Assembly (NCBI RefSeq): GCF_001956585.1
Contig: NZ_MSRR01000031.1
Coordinates: forward strand, 1-64,000
DNA length: 64,000 bases
From: Actinomyces naeslundii
GTDB taxonomy: Bacteria; Actinomycetota; Actinomycetes; Actinomycetales; Actinomycetaceae
Reading direction: 5' to 3'
The position numbers and the translations under genes were made by a program. Below, in pieces: positions 52,265-62,017 of the stretch (the stretch's first letter is position 1; each line of letters begins with the position of its first letter). Below the pieces are notes generated by a model that worked only from the letters and a program-made list of their open reading frames with translations, did not search any database and had not been told where the DNA came from.

Positions 52265-54606
52265 CAGTCGTTCAGCTCCGCGCGCTCACCGCGCCAGGCC
52301 TTGCGCCCGCCCTTGATCTCCTCGTAGAGGGCGTCCTCGGCGAAGGTGTCCACCGTCCGTCCGCGACGCCAGTTCCTCAGTCCCAGGAAGGCGATGTAGA
52401 GGTAGGGCAGGACTCCGCCGATGATGAAGATGAGGTCTCCGGGCATCCGTCCCCACTCGATGATCGTGTTGACCGAGTTGGTGACGTAAGTGAGCTGGCG
52501 GGCCTCGAAGTAGCCAGTGCCCACCGAGTAGCGCAGCTGGAGGATGCCCAGCGGCAGCAGGGTGGCGAAGCACATCCAGGCCAGGCCGATGTTGAGGCTC
52601 CAGAAGGAGGTCTTGGCGAGCTTCTCGGGCCACTTGTCGACCGGTACCAGGTAGCGCAGGGCGAACATTCCCAGTGCCAGCGCCATGAAGCCGTAGACCC
52701 CCATCATGGAGGCGTGGGCGTGGTTGGCCGTCAGCGCGGTGCCGATCTCGTAGTAGGACACGATGGGCAGGTTGACCAGGAAGCCGAAGACACCGGCACC
52801 CAGGAAGTTCCAGAAGCCGACGGCCATGAGGAACATGACGGCCCAGCGGTGCGGGAAGGGCCCCGCCTCCTTGCCGTGACGGTTGGCGCCCAGCTGCATG
52901 AAGGCCCAGGCCTCCACCGTCAGGAAGGTCAGGGGGATCACCTCGGCGGCTGAGAAGAAGGCGCCCAGGGCCATGTGCTCCACCGGCGTGCCGGAGAAGT
53001 AGAGGTGGTGCATGGTCCCGATGACGCCACCGGCGGAGTACAGGATGATGTCCATGAAGATGATGCCCAGCGCGATCCTCTCCCGGACGACGCCCAGGAG
53101 GACGAACACGTAGGCGACCATGACGGTGGTGAACAGTTCGAGGAAGTCCTCGACCCACAGGTGCACCACCCAGAAGCGCCAGAACTCGGCGACGGTGACA
53201 TGGGTACCGGTGCGGGCCATCATCCCCACGGCGTAGAAGGCCGGGATCGCCAGCGCGGCGAACATGAACAGCCAGGGCATGTTGGCCACGTGCTCGTTGC
53301 TCAGGCGCCGGCGCATGGCGCGCCAGATGATGAACACCCAGACGAACAGGGCCACGGTGAGCAGGACCTGGAAGACGAAGGGCAGGTCGAGGTACTCCCA
53401 CTGCTGGGAGAACAGCGGCCCCTTGGCCCAGCTCAGACCGTGCTGGCTGGCCCCCTCGGCCAGGCAGGACAGAACGACGACGACCGTGGCCGCGATGAAC
53501 AGGGTCCATACCAGGACGTGCTGCCTCCTCGGCTCGCGCCTGGCGATGAAAGGCGTCAGGAACAGGCCGGCCGCGAGCAGCCCGATGGCGGTCCAGAACA
53601 AGGAGAGCTGGACGTGCCAGGTGCGGGCCAGTGAGAAGGGCAGGAGCCTGCCCAGGTCGAGGCCGAAGAAGGACAGCACGTCGGCCCGGTAGTGCTCGGC
53701 CAGGGCGCCCAGGAGCGTCTGCACGAGGAACAGGGCGGCGATGGTGAAGACGTACCAGGCCACCACCCTCTGCGACTTGGTCAGTCCGATCTCCTCGGGT
53801 TGTCGGAAGGACAGGGCCGGGGCCTCCTCCGAGTGCCAGCCGATCTTCTGGCTCCAGCGGCCGTAGATGGCGAACATGACCCCGGTTCCGCCGATGAGGA
53901 CGATCAGCGACAGGACCGACCAGATCATGAGGTCTCCCGTGGGCGCGTTGCCGACCAGGGACTCCGGGGGCCAGTTGTTCGTGTATGAGTAGTCGTGACC
54001 CGGGCGCTGCGCAGACGAGCCCCAAGCGGTCCAGCCGAAGAAGGCCGTCACCTGCTTGACCTGGACGGGATCAGTGATGAGATCCGGTTTAAGACCATGG
54101 CTGTGGGCATCGGGCCCGAACATCTTGGTGTAGTGACCGACGGCGTCGTTGTAGGCCTTGACCTGCTCATCGGTCCACACCAGGGTCCCCGTGGAGGGAT
54201 CGTAGCGGTTGGTCCGCAGCATCTCCTTGGTGGCGGCGGCCGGGTCGTCGACGCCCTGGGAGGCAAGCTGCTCCTTGACGCTCGTGGCCTCCATGCGGAG
54301 GTACTCGGCGGTGAAGTCGGGGCCGAGGTAGCCGCCGTGCCCCAGGATGGAGCCGTACTCCATGAGGCCTCTGGCCTGGAAGAGCTTCTGCCCCTCGGTG
54401 ATGTCCTGCGTCGTGAAGAGGGTCTCGCCGCTCTCTGTGACAACCCTCTCCGGTTGAGGCATGGAGTTGGTGTAGGTGCGATAGGCCAGCAGGCCCATGA
54501 CGGTGAATCCGAAGAGCATGACCAGGGCGACGCCCTGGATCCACCCCTTGCCAATGAGGCGAGCGCGTCGGGAGGTCGCCCCCTCAGCCGTGGCAGCGGA
54601 TGACAT
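52264..54606 (-). CDS. norB: Quinol-dependent nitric oxide reductase (qNor)
   Basis: qNor reduces nitric oxide to nitrous oxide using membrane quinol, in a single polypeptide that fuses NorC- and NorB-like parts. The 780-residue protein has a first helix (about 22-45), an extracellular NorC-like domain (about 50-220) and a heme-copper-oxidase-like core of about twelve helices. Ligand-region motifs include RTWHVQLSLFW, HLWVEDFLELF (His and Glu for the iron B site), GTMHHLYF and NHAHASMMG. ATG 54606 is preceded by CACGGAGGTACTCTC. It is detoxification or NO respiration, first gene of a coupled operon with the WhiB-like protein and slipin. Confidence 0.94.
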   Translation of the reverse strand: MSSAATAEGATSRRARLIGKGWIQGVALVMLFGFTVMGLLAYRTYTNSMPQPERVVTESGETLFTTQDITEGQKLFQARGLMEYGSILGHGGYLGPDFTAEYLRMEATSVKEQLASQGVDDPAAATKEMLRTNRYDPSTGTLVWTDEQVKAYNDAVGHYTKMFGPDAHSHGLKPDLITDPVQVKQVTAFFGWTAWGSSAQRPGHDYSYTNNWPPESLVGNAPTGDLMIWSVLSLIVLIGGTGVMFAIYGRWSQKIGWHSEEAPALSFRQPEEIGLTKSQRVVAWYVFTIAALFLVQTLLGALAEHYRADVLSFFGLDLGRLLPFSLARTWHVQLSLFWTAIGLLAAGLFLTPFIARREPRRQHVLVWTLFIAATVVVVLSCLAEGASQHGLSWAKGPLFSQQWEYLDLPFVFQVLLTVALFVWVFIIWRAMRRRLSNEHVANMPWLFMFAALAIPAFYAVGMMARTGTHVTVAEFWRFWVVHLWVEDFLELFTTVMVAYVFVLLGVVRERIALGIIFMDIILYSAGGVIGTMHHLYFSGTPVEHMALGAFFSAAEVIPLTFLTVEAWAFMQLGANRHGKEAGPFPHRWAVMFLMAVGFWNFLGAGVFGFLVNLPIVSYYEIGTALTANHAHASMMGVYGFMALALGMFALRYLVPVDKWPEKLAKTSFWSLNIGLAWMCFATLLPLGILQLRYSVGTGYFEARQLTYVTNSVNTIIEWGRMPGDLIFIIGGVLPYLYIAFLGLRNWRRGRTVDTFAEDALYEEIKGGRKAWRGERAELND

Positions 54607-54971
54607 GAGAGTACCTCCGTGTATCTCAGGAGACGGCGGATGTCTTCCGCGTCTGGCAGCCACCGTACAAGCACCACGCTGTCCACTTACGGAGCAATCC
54701 GGTACTACTCCGTCAGCCCACCGACCGATCGGCCCCATTTCATCAGAAATAAACCATATATATTCAACGTGTCGAATCGGCCGACGGCCGAGGTGCCGAT
54801 CATTTTGACAACAACATACTTTGTTATTTAGGTAAGGCATTCTTGGGTTACAACTCTCACCCCGCAGAGCTGATCGAAACACACCGTCACAAAACCCTGC
54901 ATAAAACCGATGATCAGCAGTACAATTGTTTGTACGGCAAGTGTTTTCATCCCGTTTTGTTAGGCACGACG
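54607..54971. promoter_or_regulatory. Divergent AT-rich control region of norB and the oxidoreductase
   Basis: The 365-bp gap is markedly AT-rich in a GC-rich window. It has a perfect TTGACA (54805-54810), AACAA-CATACT-TTGTT dyad at about 54811-54826, and GTACAATTGTTTGTAC (54920-54935) with perfect 6-bp arms, 36 bases before the plus-strand start. TATATATTC lies near 54758. FNR/CRP (TTGAT-N4-ATCAA) and known NsrR sites were not found. The shared gap implies common control of both divergent genes by one regulator, not encoded nearby. Confidence 0.55.
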
Positions 54972-56543
54972 ATGTCCCTTCTGCCTCTAGCCGCACAGAC
55001 CGTCAACGACGTCGCCCAGCAGTGCGTCGACACCGAGACCTTTCCACTGTGGCTGCGCGTCACCCACTTCATCAACTTCCTCCTCATGGGCGTCCTCATC
55101 CGCTCAGGCATCGAGATCATCGCCTCGCACCCGCGCTTCTACCTCAAGGACCAGTGCGAGCCCGGCTCCGAGTGGATCCGGTTCACCAAGGACAAGGTGC
55201 CCCTCGAGGAGGGCGCCTTCACCGCTCGAGACGACCAGCGCGACCTCTCCCCACTCATCTCGCTGCCCGGCCGGGCCAAGATCGGGTTAGGACGCGCCTG
55301 GCACGGAGTAGCCACGAGCTTCTGGCTGCTCAACGGCGTCGTGTATGTCGTCTTCCTCGTGGGCACCGGGGCGTGGCAGCGCCTGGTTCCGACGACCTGG
55401 CGGATCCTGCCCGACGCCTGGGACTCATTACTGACCTACGCGCACCTGCGCACCCCGTCCCTGTGCGACTTCACCCCCTACGACAGCCTTCAGCAGCTGG
55501 GGTACTTCTTCATCGTCTTCATCGCCGCCCCGCTGATGATCGTGACGGGCCCGGTCATGTCTCCGGCAGTCGTCGGGCGCTTCCCCTGGTACGCCAAGAT
55601 GTTCGGTGGACGCCAGGCCGCCCGCTCCCTGCACCTGATCGGCATGTTCACCTACCTGGGCTTCGCCGTCGTCCACGTGGGCCTGGTGTTCATCGTGCAC
55701 GCGCCCCACAACCTCACCCACATCGTCTTCGGTTACTACGACCCCAGCCGTGTGGGTCAGGCCTACGTCACCGTGATCGCGACGATCATCGTCGTCGTGG
55801 CACTGTGGATCGCCATGTCCTACTGGACGCTGACGGACACGCGCCGCAGCCAGCGGATCCTGTGGGACGCCACGCGGGGGATCCGCCACGTCACGGTGGA
55901 CCGCTTCAACTCCCAGCAGGCGGCCAAGAGGCCGTGGACGGAGAAGGACATCTCCAAGTTCCACTGGGTCAACACCCGTACCCCCTCGCGTGAGGAGTCC
56001 CCGGAGTACCAGGAGCTGGCGGCGAACGACTTCGCCGACTTCCGCCTCGAAGTAGGTGGCATGGTCTCGGAGCCGGCGTCCTTCTCCCTCGAAGAGCTCA
56101 AGGCGATCGCCAGCCAGTCCCAGATCACCATGCACACCTGCATGCAGGGATGGACGGGTATCGCCAAGTGGACGGGGATCCGGGTGCGGGATCTGCTCGA
56201 GCAGGTCGGCCAGGTCGACCCCGAGGCCGGATGGGTGATGTTCGAGTCCTTCGGCATGGCCCAGCACATGCACGACGGGCGCCCGGTCGAGCCGTACTAC
56301 ACGTGCCTCTCACTGGACATGGCCCTCGAGGATGACACGATCCTGGCCTGGGACCGCAATGACGAGCCGCTCTCGGGCATGTTCGGCGCCCCACTGCGAC
56401 TGCGCTGCGAAACGAGCCACGGGTACAAGATGATCAAGTGGGTCCGGTCAGTGACGGTGATCCGTCACTACAGCGAGGTCGGTGACGGCATGGGCGGGAC
56501 CCGCGAGGACTCCGGATACCAGGACGTCAACGCACGCATCTGA
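54972..56543 (+). CDS. Molybdopterin oxidoreductase fused to a cytochrome b561-type membrane domain
   Basis: A 523-residue two-domain protein. Residues about 20-290 form a di-haem b561-like membrane domain with several helices and histidines such as WLRVTHFINFLLMG, AWHGVATSFW and LHLIGMFTYLGFAVVHVGL. Residues about 350-515 form a sulfite-oxidase/YedY-type molybdopterin domain with candidate metal Cys390 in MHTCMQGWTG and the FESFGMAQHM, SHGYKMIKWV segments. It is probably quinone-coupled. The start at 54972 is preceded by GGCACGAC, not a strong ribosome site. Substrate unknown; sulfoxide or methionine-sulfoxide repair is one option. Confidence 0.82.
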   Translation: MSLLPLAAQTVNDVAQQCVDTETFPLWLRVTHFINFLLMGVLIRSGIEIIASHPRFYLKDQCEPGSEWIRFTKDKVPLEEGAFTARDDQRDLSPLISLPGRAKIGLGRAWHGVATSFWLLNGVVYVVFLVGTGAWQRLVPTTWRILPDAWDSLLTYAHLRTPSLCDFTPYDSLQQLGYFFIVFIAAPLMIVTGPVMSPAVVGRFPWYAKMFGGRQAARSLHLIGMFTYLGFAVVHVGLVFIVHAPHNLTHIVFGYYDPSRVGQAYVTVIATIIVVVALWIAMSYWTLTDTRRSQRILWDATRGIRHVTVDRFNSQQAAKRPWTEKDISKFHWVNTRTPSREESPEYQELAANDFADFRLEVGGMVSEPASFSLEELKAIASQSQITMHTCMQGWTGIAKWTGIRVRDLLEQVGQVDPEAGWVMFESFGMAQHMHDGRPVEPYYTCLSLDMALEDDTILAWDRNDEPLSGMFGAPLRLRCETSHGYKMIKWVRSVTVIRHYSEVGDGMGGTREDSGYQDVNARI

Positions 56544-56583
56544 CGACATCACACCGACCGATCTCAGGGCAGTCTGATGACGC

Positions 56584-56620
56584 CGGCGGGCCGGCCACCG
56601 AGTGGGTGGCCGGCCCGCCG
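56584..56620. terminator. 16-bp perfect stem terminator between oxidoreductase and infB
   Basis: CGGCGGGCCGGCCACC (56584-56599) and GGTGGCCGGCCCGCCG (56605-56620) are exact complements around GAGTG, followed on the plus strand by TTGTTACT. It lies in the convergent gap and would stop both transcripts. Confidence 0.85.
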
Positions 56621-56641
56621 TTGTTACTGAGGCGGCAGCGC

Positions 56642-59611
56642 TCAGTCGCGAGGCTTCTCGCGCATCTCCCAGGTCTCGATGACGTCGCCCTCGGCGATGT
56701 CCTTGAAGCCCAGGTTGATACCGCACTCGTAGCCCTCGCGGACCTCGGTGACGTCGTCCTTCTCGCGGCGCAGTGTCTCGATGGACAGATCGCCGTTGAT
56801 GACGACGCCGTCACGCACCAGGCGGGCCTTGGTACCCCGCTTGATGATGCCCGAGCGGACGATGGAGCCGGCGATGGAACCGAACTTCGAGGAGCGGAAG
56901 ATCTGCCGGATCTCGGCGGTGCCGAGCTCGACCTCCTCGTAGACGGGCTTGAGCATGCCCTTCATGGCGGCCTCGACGTCCTCGATCGCGTTGTAGATGA
57001 CCGAGTAGAACTTCATGTCGACGCCCTCGCGGTCGGCGATCTCCGAGACCCGCTCAGCGGGCCGGACGTTGAAGCCGATGATGACGGCGGAGTCCACCGT
57101 GGCCAGGTTGACGTCGTTCTGCGTGATGGCACCCACACCACGGTGGATGACGCGCAGGGCGACCTCCTCGCCGACATCGATCTTGAGCAGGGAGTCCTCC
57201 AGGGCCTCGACCGCACCCGAGCTGTCACCCTTGAGGATGAGGTTGAGGGTGTCGACCTTGCCCTCCTTGAGGACGTCGCTGAGGTTCTCCAGGGACACGC
57301 GCTTGCGACGCTTGGCCAGCAGGGCGGCGCGCTCGGCGGCCTCACGCTTGTCGGCGATCTGACGGGCCGTGCGGTCGTCGGGGGCGACGATGAAGGAGTC
57401 GCCGGCGCTGGGCACGTTCGTCAGTCCCAGGACCAGGGCCGGACGGGCGGGCCCGGCCTCGGTGAGGTTCTCCCCGTGCTCGTTGAACATCGCCCGCACG
57501 CGCCCGTAGGCGCTTCCGGCCACGATCGGGTCGCCGACCCGCAGCGTGCCGCGCTCGACCAGGATGGTGCTCACGGCACCGCGGCCCTTGTCGAGCTTGG
57601 CCTCGATGGTGACGCCGCGGGCCTCGGTCTCCGGGTTGGCCCGCAGGTCCAGGGCGGCATCCGCTGTGAGCAGGACGGCCTCGAGGAGCTCGTCGATGTG
57701 GAGACGCTGCTTGGCGGAGATGTCCACGAACATCGTCTCGCCGCCGTACTCCTCGGGGACCAGACCGTACTCGGTGAGCTGGCCGCGGATCTTGTCCGGG
57801 TTGGCGCCCTCCTTGTCGATCTTGTTGACCGCCACGACGATCGGCACATTGGCCGCCTGTGCGTGGTTGAGGGCCTCAACGGTCTGGGGCATGACGCCGT
57901 CGTCGGCGGCCACCACCAGGATGGCGATGTCGGTCACCTCGGCACCGCGGGCACGCATGGCCGTGAAGGCCTCGTGACCGGGGGTGTCGATGAAGGTGAT
58001 CGAACGATCCTCGTCGTTCAGGTTGACGCGGACCTGGTAGGCACCGATGGACTGGGTGATGCCCCCGGCCTCGCCGGCGACGACGTCGGTGGAGCGGATC
58101 GCGTCCAGCAGCTTGGTCTTACCGTGGTCGACGTGTCCCATGACCGTGACCACCGGGGGCCGCGGCACGAGGTTGGCGTCGTCCTCATCGGGCTCGAGGT
58201 CGATGTCGAAGGACTCCAGCAGCTCTCGGTCCTCGTCCTCGGGCGAGACGATCTGGACGTTGTAGCCCAGCTCGGCGCCCAGGAGGGCGAAGGTGTCCTC
58301 GTCGAGGGACTGGGTGGCCGTGGCCATCTCACCGAGGTGGAACAGCACGGTCACCAGGGCCGCAGGGTTGGCGTTGATCTTCTCGGCCAGGTCGGTGAGC
58401 GTCGCGCCCTGGCGCACACGCACCGGGGTGGAGCCGTCACCGCGCGGGACAATGACACCGCCGATCGACGGCGCGCTCTGCTGCTCGAACTCCTGGCGCT
58501 TGGCCCGCTTGGACTTGCGTCCCCGCGGGGCGCCACCGCCACGTCCGAAGGCGCCCTGGGTGGAGCCGCGGCCACCGCGACCACCGCGAGGCCCGCCGAA
58601 ACCGCCTCCGGGACGACCACCGCCGCCTCCGGGACGGCCGCCACCACCGGGACGCGAGCCGCGGCCACCGCCGCCGGCACCGCCACGCGCCGGGGCGCCG
58701 GGACGGCCGATGGAGGACTGGCCGGGCATCATGCCCGGGTTGGGACGCGGACCGCCCGGGCGCGGGGCACCGGAACGACCGGCTCCCTGAGGCCGTGCAC
58801 CGCCCTGAGGACGGGGGCCGCCGGGGCGCGGGCCGCCCTGGGGACGGGGACCGCCCGAGCCGCCCAGGCGGGGCATGCCCTGGGAGGTGGCGAAGGGGTT
58901 GTTGCCGGGACGCGGCGCACCCGAGCGTGACTGGCCCGAGCGCTGGCCGCCTCGGCCTCCCTGGCCACCCTGACGGGGCATGCCCTGGGAGGTGGCGAAG
59001 GGGTTGTTGCCGGGACGCGGAGCCCCGGGACGCGGCCCCGGCGTCGGGGCGTTGCGGCGAGGACCGGGCGTGGGCGCTCCGGATGCAGCCGCCGGCCTAG
59101 GAGCACCGGCACCGGGCCTGGATGCCTTGGGGGCGTCGTCGGGGGTGGAGGCACCGCCCTGGGTCCCGGGCTTCGCGGCACCCGCTCCGGCCGGAGCACT
59201 GCCACCGGGCTTGGGAGCCGAGGCTGCGGGCTTGGGGCCGGCCGCCGGGGCGCCGGGCTTGGGAGCACCGGCGCCCGTCCTGGGAGCGGCGGAGCTAGCC
59301 GTCGCGTCCGTAGCACCGGCTGCGGGCTTCGGCTTAGCGGCCGCTCCGGGCTTGGGGGCGGCCTTGCCCGGCTTGGGAGCCGGGGAGGCGGCCTTGGCCG
59401 GATGGTCGGCCTGAGTGTCCGCCGGTGCCTCCTGCACCTGGGCGGCGAAGTGCTCGCGAACCCGGCGAGCGACGGGGGGCTCGACCGCGGAGGAGGCCGC
59501 CTTGACGAACTCTCCCTGGTCCTTGAGCCAGGCCAGGATCACCTTCGAGGTGACCTTCTTGCCAGTGGGGTCGAGCTCCTTGGCGAGCTCATGAACGCGT
59601 GGTTTAGCCAC
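56642..59611 (-). CDS. infB: Translation initiation factor IF-2
   Basis: IF-2 is the GTPase that brings initiator tRNA to the 30S subunit. The 989-residue protein has the N-terminal IF2_N helix motif [13 protein letters not shown], a long Pro/Gly/Arg/Ala-rich linker (about 60-370) with repeats, and the conserved GTPase domain: [20 protein letters not shown]. Domains II-IV follow to the end. Long linkers of this kind are usual in Actinobacteria. Confidence 0.98.
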   Translation of the reverse strand: MAKPRVHELAKELDPTGKKVTSKVILAWLKDQGEFVKAASSAVEPPVARRVREHFAAQVQEAPADTQADHPAKAASPAPKPGKAAPKPGAAAKPKPAAGATDATASSAAPRTGAGAPKPGAPAAGPKPAASAPKPGGSAPAGAGAAKPGTQGGASTPDDAPKASRPGAGAPRPAAASGAPTPGPRRNAPTPGPRPGAPRPGNNPFATSQGMPRQGGQGGRGGQRSGQSRSGAPRPGNNPFATSQGMPRLGGSGGPRPQGGPRPGGPRPQGGARPQGAGRSGAPRPGGPRPNPGMMPGQSSIGRPGAPARGGAGGGGRGSRPGGGGRPGGGGGRPGGGFGGPRGGRGGRGSTQGAFGRGGGAPRGRKSKRAKRQEFEQQSAPSIGGVIVPRGDGSTPVRVRQGATLTDLAEKINANPAALVTVLFHLGEMATATQSLDEDTFALLGAELGYNVQIVSPEDEDRELLESFDIDLEPDEDDANLVPRPPVVTVMGHVDHGKTKLLDAIRSTDVVAGEAGGITQSIGAYQVRVNLNDEDRSITFIDTPGHEAFTAMRARGAEVTDIAILVVAADDGVMPQTVEALNHAQAANVPIVVAVNKIDKEGANPDKIRGQLTEYGLVPEEYGGETMFVDISAKQRLHIDELLEAVLLTADAALDLRANPETEARGVTIEAKLDKGRGAVSTILVERGTLRVGDPIVAGSAYGRVRAMFNEHGENLTEAGPARPALVLGLTNVPSAGDSFIVAPDDRTARQIADKREAAERAALLAKRRKRVSLENLSDVLKEGKVDTLNLILKGDSSGAVEALEDSLLKIDVGEEVALRVIHRGVGAITQNDVNLATVDSAVIIGFNVRPAERVSEIADREGVDMKFYSVIYNAIEDVEAAMKGMLKPVYEEVELGTAEIRQIFRSSKFGSIAGSIVRSGIIKRGTKARLVRDGVVINGDLSIETLRREKDDVTEVREGYECGINLGFKDIAEGDVIETWEMREKPRD
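58870..59020. repeat. 46-bp exact direct repeat in the infB linker
   Basis: Positions 58870-58915 and 58975-59020 are identical over 46 bases and 105 bases (35 codons) apart. They encode the same [15 protein letters not shown] segment twice in the Gly/Pro/Arg-rich linker of IF-2. Confidence 0.85.
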
Positions 59612-59702
59612 TTTTCTCCTGTCCGGTTTCCCACCCCGGACAGGGGTGGGTGCTTCTAGAGGCAGCTCATCGCTGGGTACTCATCGGGTGCCCATCGGCT
59701 TC

Positions 59703-60035
59703 CTACCCGCCTTCGCTATCGGTGGTCCGCTCACCCGGTCGGGCAGCGGGGATCTCGCCGTCATTGACCATCCTCCGCTCCAGGAACCCGCGGACCCGGG
59801 CCACGTCCAGTGGCCCGCCGGTGCGCAGGGCACGCGAAGCGGCGCGTCGTCGTTCAGCGAGGGTGAGGCACTCGGGATCCGGGTGGATCCAGGCACCGCG
59901 CCCGGGTCTGACGGCCCGGGCATCGACGTCGAGCTCGCCGCTCGGCGTCAGCACGAGACGCAGCAGCTGCGCCCGCGGGGCCCTTTGCCGACAGCCGATG
60001 CAGGTGCGCTCGGGCACGTGAGGGGTGGTCGCCAC
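59703..60035 (-). CDS. YlxR family RNA-binding protein
   Basis: A 110-residue YlxR (DUF448) protein, a small RNA-binding-fold protein found between nusA and infB. PERTCIGCRQRAPRAQLLRLV is the hallmark, followed by DVDARAVRPGRGAWIHPDPEC. Its role is a regulatory one in transcription or RNase P activity in some bacteria. The gene lies 91 bases before infB and 118 bases after nusA, matching the conserved order. Confidence 0.93.
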   Translation of the reverse strand: MATTPHVPERTCIGCRQRAPRAQLLRLVLTPSGELDVDARAVRPGRGAWIHPDPECLTLAERRRAASRALRTGGPLDVARVRGFLERRMVNDGEIPAARPGERTTDSEGG

Positions 60036-60153
60036 CGTCCGTCGGTGTCCTTCCGCTGCTCTGCAACCGCTGACGCGGGAGCTACAACCGGGACGTCCCG
60101 GCGTAGGACCCGCAAAGGTCCGCCGGAAAGTCTACATCCCCGGGAAGGCCGGT

Positions 60154-61194
60154 TCAGTCGCCCAGCCCTGAGGCACCTGTCACGTCGTCGGACTGGGAGC
60201 CCTGGCCGGGGGTGATCTCGCCGGACTCGGCGTCGGCGTGGATATCGATCTTCCACCCGGTCAGGCGGGCGGCCAGGCGGGCGTTCTGCCCCTCCTTGCC
60301 GATGGCCAGCGAGAGCTGGAAGTCGGGGACGATGGCGCGGGCGGTGCGCTCCTCGGCGTCAATGACGCCCACGGCCGCCACACGGGCCGGCGACAGAGCG
60401 TTGGCGATGAAACGCGCCGGGTCCTCCGAGTAGTCCACGATGTCGATCTTCTCTCCACCGAGCTCGGTCATGACCGCGCGCACCCGCTGCCCCATGGGAC
60501 CGATGCAGGCACCCTTGGCGTTCACACCGCGAATCTTGGAGCGCACGGCCATCTTCGTACGGTGCCCGGCCTCGCGGGCCACCGAGACGATCTCGACGTC
60601 GCCGGAGGAGATCTCGGGGACCTCGCGCTCGAAGAGCTTGCGCACCAGACCCGGGTGGGTGCGAGACAGGATGATCTGGGCCCCGCGGGTGCCGCGCGAG
60701 ACGTCGGTGACGTAGGCGCGCACACGGTCACCATGGCGGTAGCGCTCACCGGGAACCTGCTCATGGGGAGGCATGATGCCCTCGTGCTCCTCGTCCAGAC
60801 GCACGTAGACGATACGGGGGTCCCGGCCCTGCTCGACGGTGCCGGAGATCAGCTCACCGGTCTTGTCCTTGAAGGCCCCCAGGACCTCGAAGTCACGGCG
60901 GTCCTGGATGCGCTGGACGATGACGCTGCGGGCCGTCGCCTGGGCGATGCGGCCGAAGTCGTCAGGGGTGTCGTCGAAGTACTCCCCTGTGGGCTGATCG
61001 TCCTCATCGACCTCCGGAGCCAGGACGCTCATGTGCCCGGAACGGCGGTCGATCTCGACGTGGGCGCCCCGGATCGCTCCGGGGACCTTGGAGTAGGCAC
61101 CCAGGATGGCGTCCTCGATAGCGGGAAGCAGGTTGTCCAGGTCAATGCCCAGCTCGTCGGCAGCACCTCGCAGCTCCGGCATATTGATGTCCAT
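60154..61194 (-). CDS. nusA: Transcription termination/antitermination factor NusA
   Basis: NusA binds RNA polymerase and nascent RNA to control pausing, termination and antitermination. The 346-residue protein has the N-terminal domain (about 1-120), an S1 domain (about 128-200) and two KH domains (about 200-330) with GACIGPMGQRVRAV and IGKEGQNARLAARL. The C-terminal acidic repeats of E. coli NusA are absent, as in other Actinobacteria. ATG 61194 (MDINMPELRGAADELG) is chosen; the upstream extension is noncoding in character. Confidence 0.97.
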   Translation of the reverse strand: MDINMPELRGAADELGIDLDNLLPAIEDAILGAYSKVPGAIRGAHVEIDRRSGHMSVLAPEVDEDDQPTGEYFDDTPDDFGRIAQATARSVIVQRIQDRRDFEVLGAFKDKTGELISGTVEQGRDPRIVYVRLDEEHEGIMPPHEQVPGERYRHGDRVRAYVTDVSRGTRGAQIILSRTHPGLVRKLFEREVPEISSGDVEIVSVAREAGHRTKMAVRSKIRGVNAKGACIGPMGQRVRAVMTELGGEKIDIVDYSEDPARFIANALSPARVAAVGVIDAEERTARAIVPDFQLSLAIGKEGQNARLAARLTGWKIDIHADAESGEITPGQGSQSDDVTGASGLGD

Positions 61195-61390
61195 GGGTCC
61201 TTGGGTCCTCTCTGGTCCGCTAGGCGGGTGTGCGCTGGGCTCTCCGACGACGTTAGCCCGTGACGGGCCGGGTGGTCCATACACGTCTTCCCGGGTCGGT
61301 CCATCAACCTATCAGTTATCAGGTCATACATTATTCCCGGAGGCTATCCGCAGCAGGCATCTTATAATCCTTCGGCCTGTTGCAACGGAT
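61195..61390 (-). promoter_or_regulatory. AT-rich rimP-nusA spacer
   Basis: A 196-bp gap between rimP and nusA that is much more AT-rich (about 61300-61375) than its surroundings. The minus strand shows TTGCAA, TATAAG and TATGAC hexamers, but no -35/-10 pair with standard 16-18 spacing. rimP and nusA usually abut, so an internal nusA promoter is plausible. Confidence 0.4.
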
Positions 61391-61900
61391 CTAGAGCCCG
61401 GTTACCACCATCTGCGCCTCGGAGATCTCCCTCAGAGCGATGCGGTGCTCGACGCCGTCGACCTCGATGCTGACCAGGCCGTCGCCATCACCCTCACCGT
61501 CGTCACCGTCAGCGTCGGCCGCCGTGACGACGCCGGTGAGCTCCTCACCGGCGGCACGCAGGCGGGCACTATGACCAACGGCACGTCTGAAGTGACGCAG
61601 GGTGCTCAGCTCGCGCTCGGCTCCGGGAGTGGAGACCTCAAGGGTGTACTGACCCTTGACAGGGTCGGCCTCATCGAGGGCCTGTGAGACGGCTGCGGTC
61701 ACCGGCCCCAGGGCGTCCAGGTCGAGGTCACCCGGGCCGTCGGCCAGGTCCACGAAGACGCGCACAACCGAGTACTTGCCCGCCCGGGTGGTCTCCACTC
61801 CCTCGAGGTGGAGCCCGGTGTCGGCGACGACAGGAGCAAGCAGGTCGGTGAGGCTGCGGGCCAGAGCATCAGCCCTCTGCCGAGGGTCGTGGGCTGCCAT
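61391..61900 (-). CDS. rimP: Ribosome maturation factor RimP
   Basis: RimP assists maturation of the 30S subunit. The 169-residue protein begins MAAHDPRQRADALARSLTDLLAPVV, shows the conserved YTLEVSTPGAERELSTLRHFRRAVGH core, and ends with a C-terminal SH3-like domain containing an acidic Asp/Gly insert (DADGDDGEGDGDG, about residues 132-144). The in-frame extension upstream of 61900 has no support. Confidence 0.95.
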   Translation of the reverse strand: MAAHDPRQRADALARSLTDLLAPVVADTGLHLEGVETTRAGKYSVVRVFVDLADGPGDLDLDALGPVTAAVSQALDEADPVKGQYTLEVSTPGAERELSTLRHFRRAVGHSARLRAAGEELTGVVTAADADGDDGEGDGDGLVSIEVDGVEHRIALREISEAQMVVTGL

Positions 61901-62017
61901 GTCGTTCTTCCTCCCGTACGGGCCCGAGCGGACGGCTCGAGCGAAACGTGGTCGATGTGGTCGAGGCCTGGTCAAGGTCGGGATCATGCTACCCGTCGTC
62001 TGTGGGAGGATTCCCGA

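Noticed and set aside
54607-54971. FNR/NarL or NsrR sites between norB and the oxidoreductase
   Set aside because: TTGAT-N4-ATCAA and the known actinobacterial NsrR site were not found; only the generic dyads listed.
56606-58930. A 774-codon open frame on the plus strand opposite infB
   Set aside because: Again an antisense shadow of a conserved gene in high-GC sequence; no recognisable domain or ribosome site.
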